This document shows positions 63,694-64,000 of a DNA stretch of 64,000 nt, one piece after another; positions within the stretch are counted from its first letter, which is position 1, and the number at the start of each line of letters is the position of its first letter. The translations under genes and the position numbers were made by a program. The stretch is taken from positions 62,001 through 126,000 of the forward strand of contig CAWFZK010000035.1 in the NCBI GenBank assembly GCA_963820315.1, given 5' to 3'. This DNA is from JACVRW01 sp963820315 (GTDB lineage: Bacteria; Actinomycetota; Thermoleophilia; Solirubrobacterales; Thermoleophilaceae). A model generated the notes under the pieces. That model did no database searches. It had not been told where the DNA came from and saw only the letters and a list, made by a program, of their open reading frames with translations.

Positions 63694-64000
63694 GACAGCT
63701 CCGCGGGCAGCTCACCTGTGTCGATCAGGCGGCGGATGTCGCCCGCCCTGCGCGGGTTGAGGAAGACGTGGCGCTGACCGACGCTCGGCTTGGTCGCGAG
63801 CAGGCCGGCGGCCACGAGCTCCTCGCCCACCTCGTTCGCGAGCTGGCGCTCGTTGCCGGCGAAGCCGCGCGCGACGTGGTCGAAGGCGGTGTGGTAGCCG
63901 CCCCACTTGCCCATCCCGTCGAGCCGCTGCAGGATGCGGCGCATCACGCGCCGGCGTGGATCCGGGTCGTCGTGGGCGCGGGCGATCGCGCCGGGCGGCT
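63690..64000 (-). CDS. Uncharacterised protein, C-terminal fragment running off the window
   Basis: The frame is open from the right edge to the stop at 63690. The visible 103 residues contain RRVMRRILQRLDGMGKWGGY, AFDHVARGFAGNERQLANEV and a winged-helix-like end (VGEELVAAGLLATKPSVGQR, VFLNPRRAGDIRRLIDTGEL). A GTG at 63947 is available but reading continues upstream, so the gene probably starts beyond the window. I do not recognise the family. It overlaps the amidase gene by four bases. Confidence 0.6.
   Translation of the reverse strand, partial: PPGAIARAHDDPDPRRRVMRRILQRLDGMGKWGGYHTAFDHVARGFAGNERQLANEVGEELVAAGLLATKPSVGQRHVFLNPRRAGDIRRLIDTGELPAELS

Overview
The window is about 70 % GC or more, dense, and reads as chromosomal DNA of a Thermoleophilia actinobacterium (Solirubrobacterales or relatives). 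The reasons are the codon usage, the frequent GTG/TTG starts, two exported proteins with the hydrophobic-GGTS-KNSVG-collagen layout that I associate with that class, the mreB-mreC-(mreD/mrdA)-rodA-rng block, and a peptidoglycan-binding/recombinase protein. The placement is inference from sequence alone; no rRNA is present. No gene-free stretch exceeds 300 bases; the longest gaps are about 250 bases (22446-22695), 206 (52174-52379) and 187 (31996-32182).

Layout. 1-1700: tail of a DUF47 gene, a short-chain dehydrogenase, a DHFR-like reductase, tRNA-Ala(GGC). 1.7-13 kb (mostly minus strand): the housekeeping series rplU-rpmA-DUF1028-obg-lipoprotein-proB and proA-nadD-rsfS, separated by a MATE pump and an HxlR/MFS pair. 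13-24.4 kb: SNF2 helicase, an ArsR-led stress operon with 4-base overlaps, a broken alkaline phosphatase, VOC protein, TetR/DMT pair, a broken sulfite-oxidase-like gene, and an aldo/keto reductase fused to a polynucleotide-kinase-like domain. 24.4-33 kb: rng, rodA, a fused mreD-mrdA, mreC, mreB, maf and ndk (cell elongation). 33-41 kb: an ExbB/DUF2149 pair, then a haem-uptake locus (HugZ-like protein, ABC transporter, HtaA, PKD-domain anchor protein) and a collagen-like protein, both with paired iron-box-like palindromes. 41-47.3 kb: zinc-ribbon membrane protein, membrane hydrolase, folC, valS. 47.3-52.2 kb: a peptidoglycan-binding/transmembrane/serine-recombinase gene and a huge 11-residue-repeat surface protein. 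52.4-64 kb: an XRE/nucleotidyltransferase pair, MBL hydrolase, clpX-clpP-(two inserted genes)-tig, a carboxypeptidase/amidase fusion, a zinc metalloprotease, RNase D, an amidase and a truncated gene.

A major caveat: at least a dozen genes, including the normally essential obg and clpX, change reading frame. In nearly all cases where the direction can be worked out, the change equals one extra base. Inside the repeat gene, four extra bases can be seen directly by comparison with neighbouring repeat copies. I therefore treat most of these genes as intact in the organism and disturbed by sequence error, and give joined coordinates.
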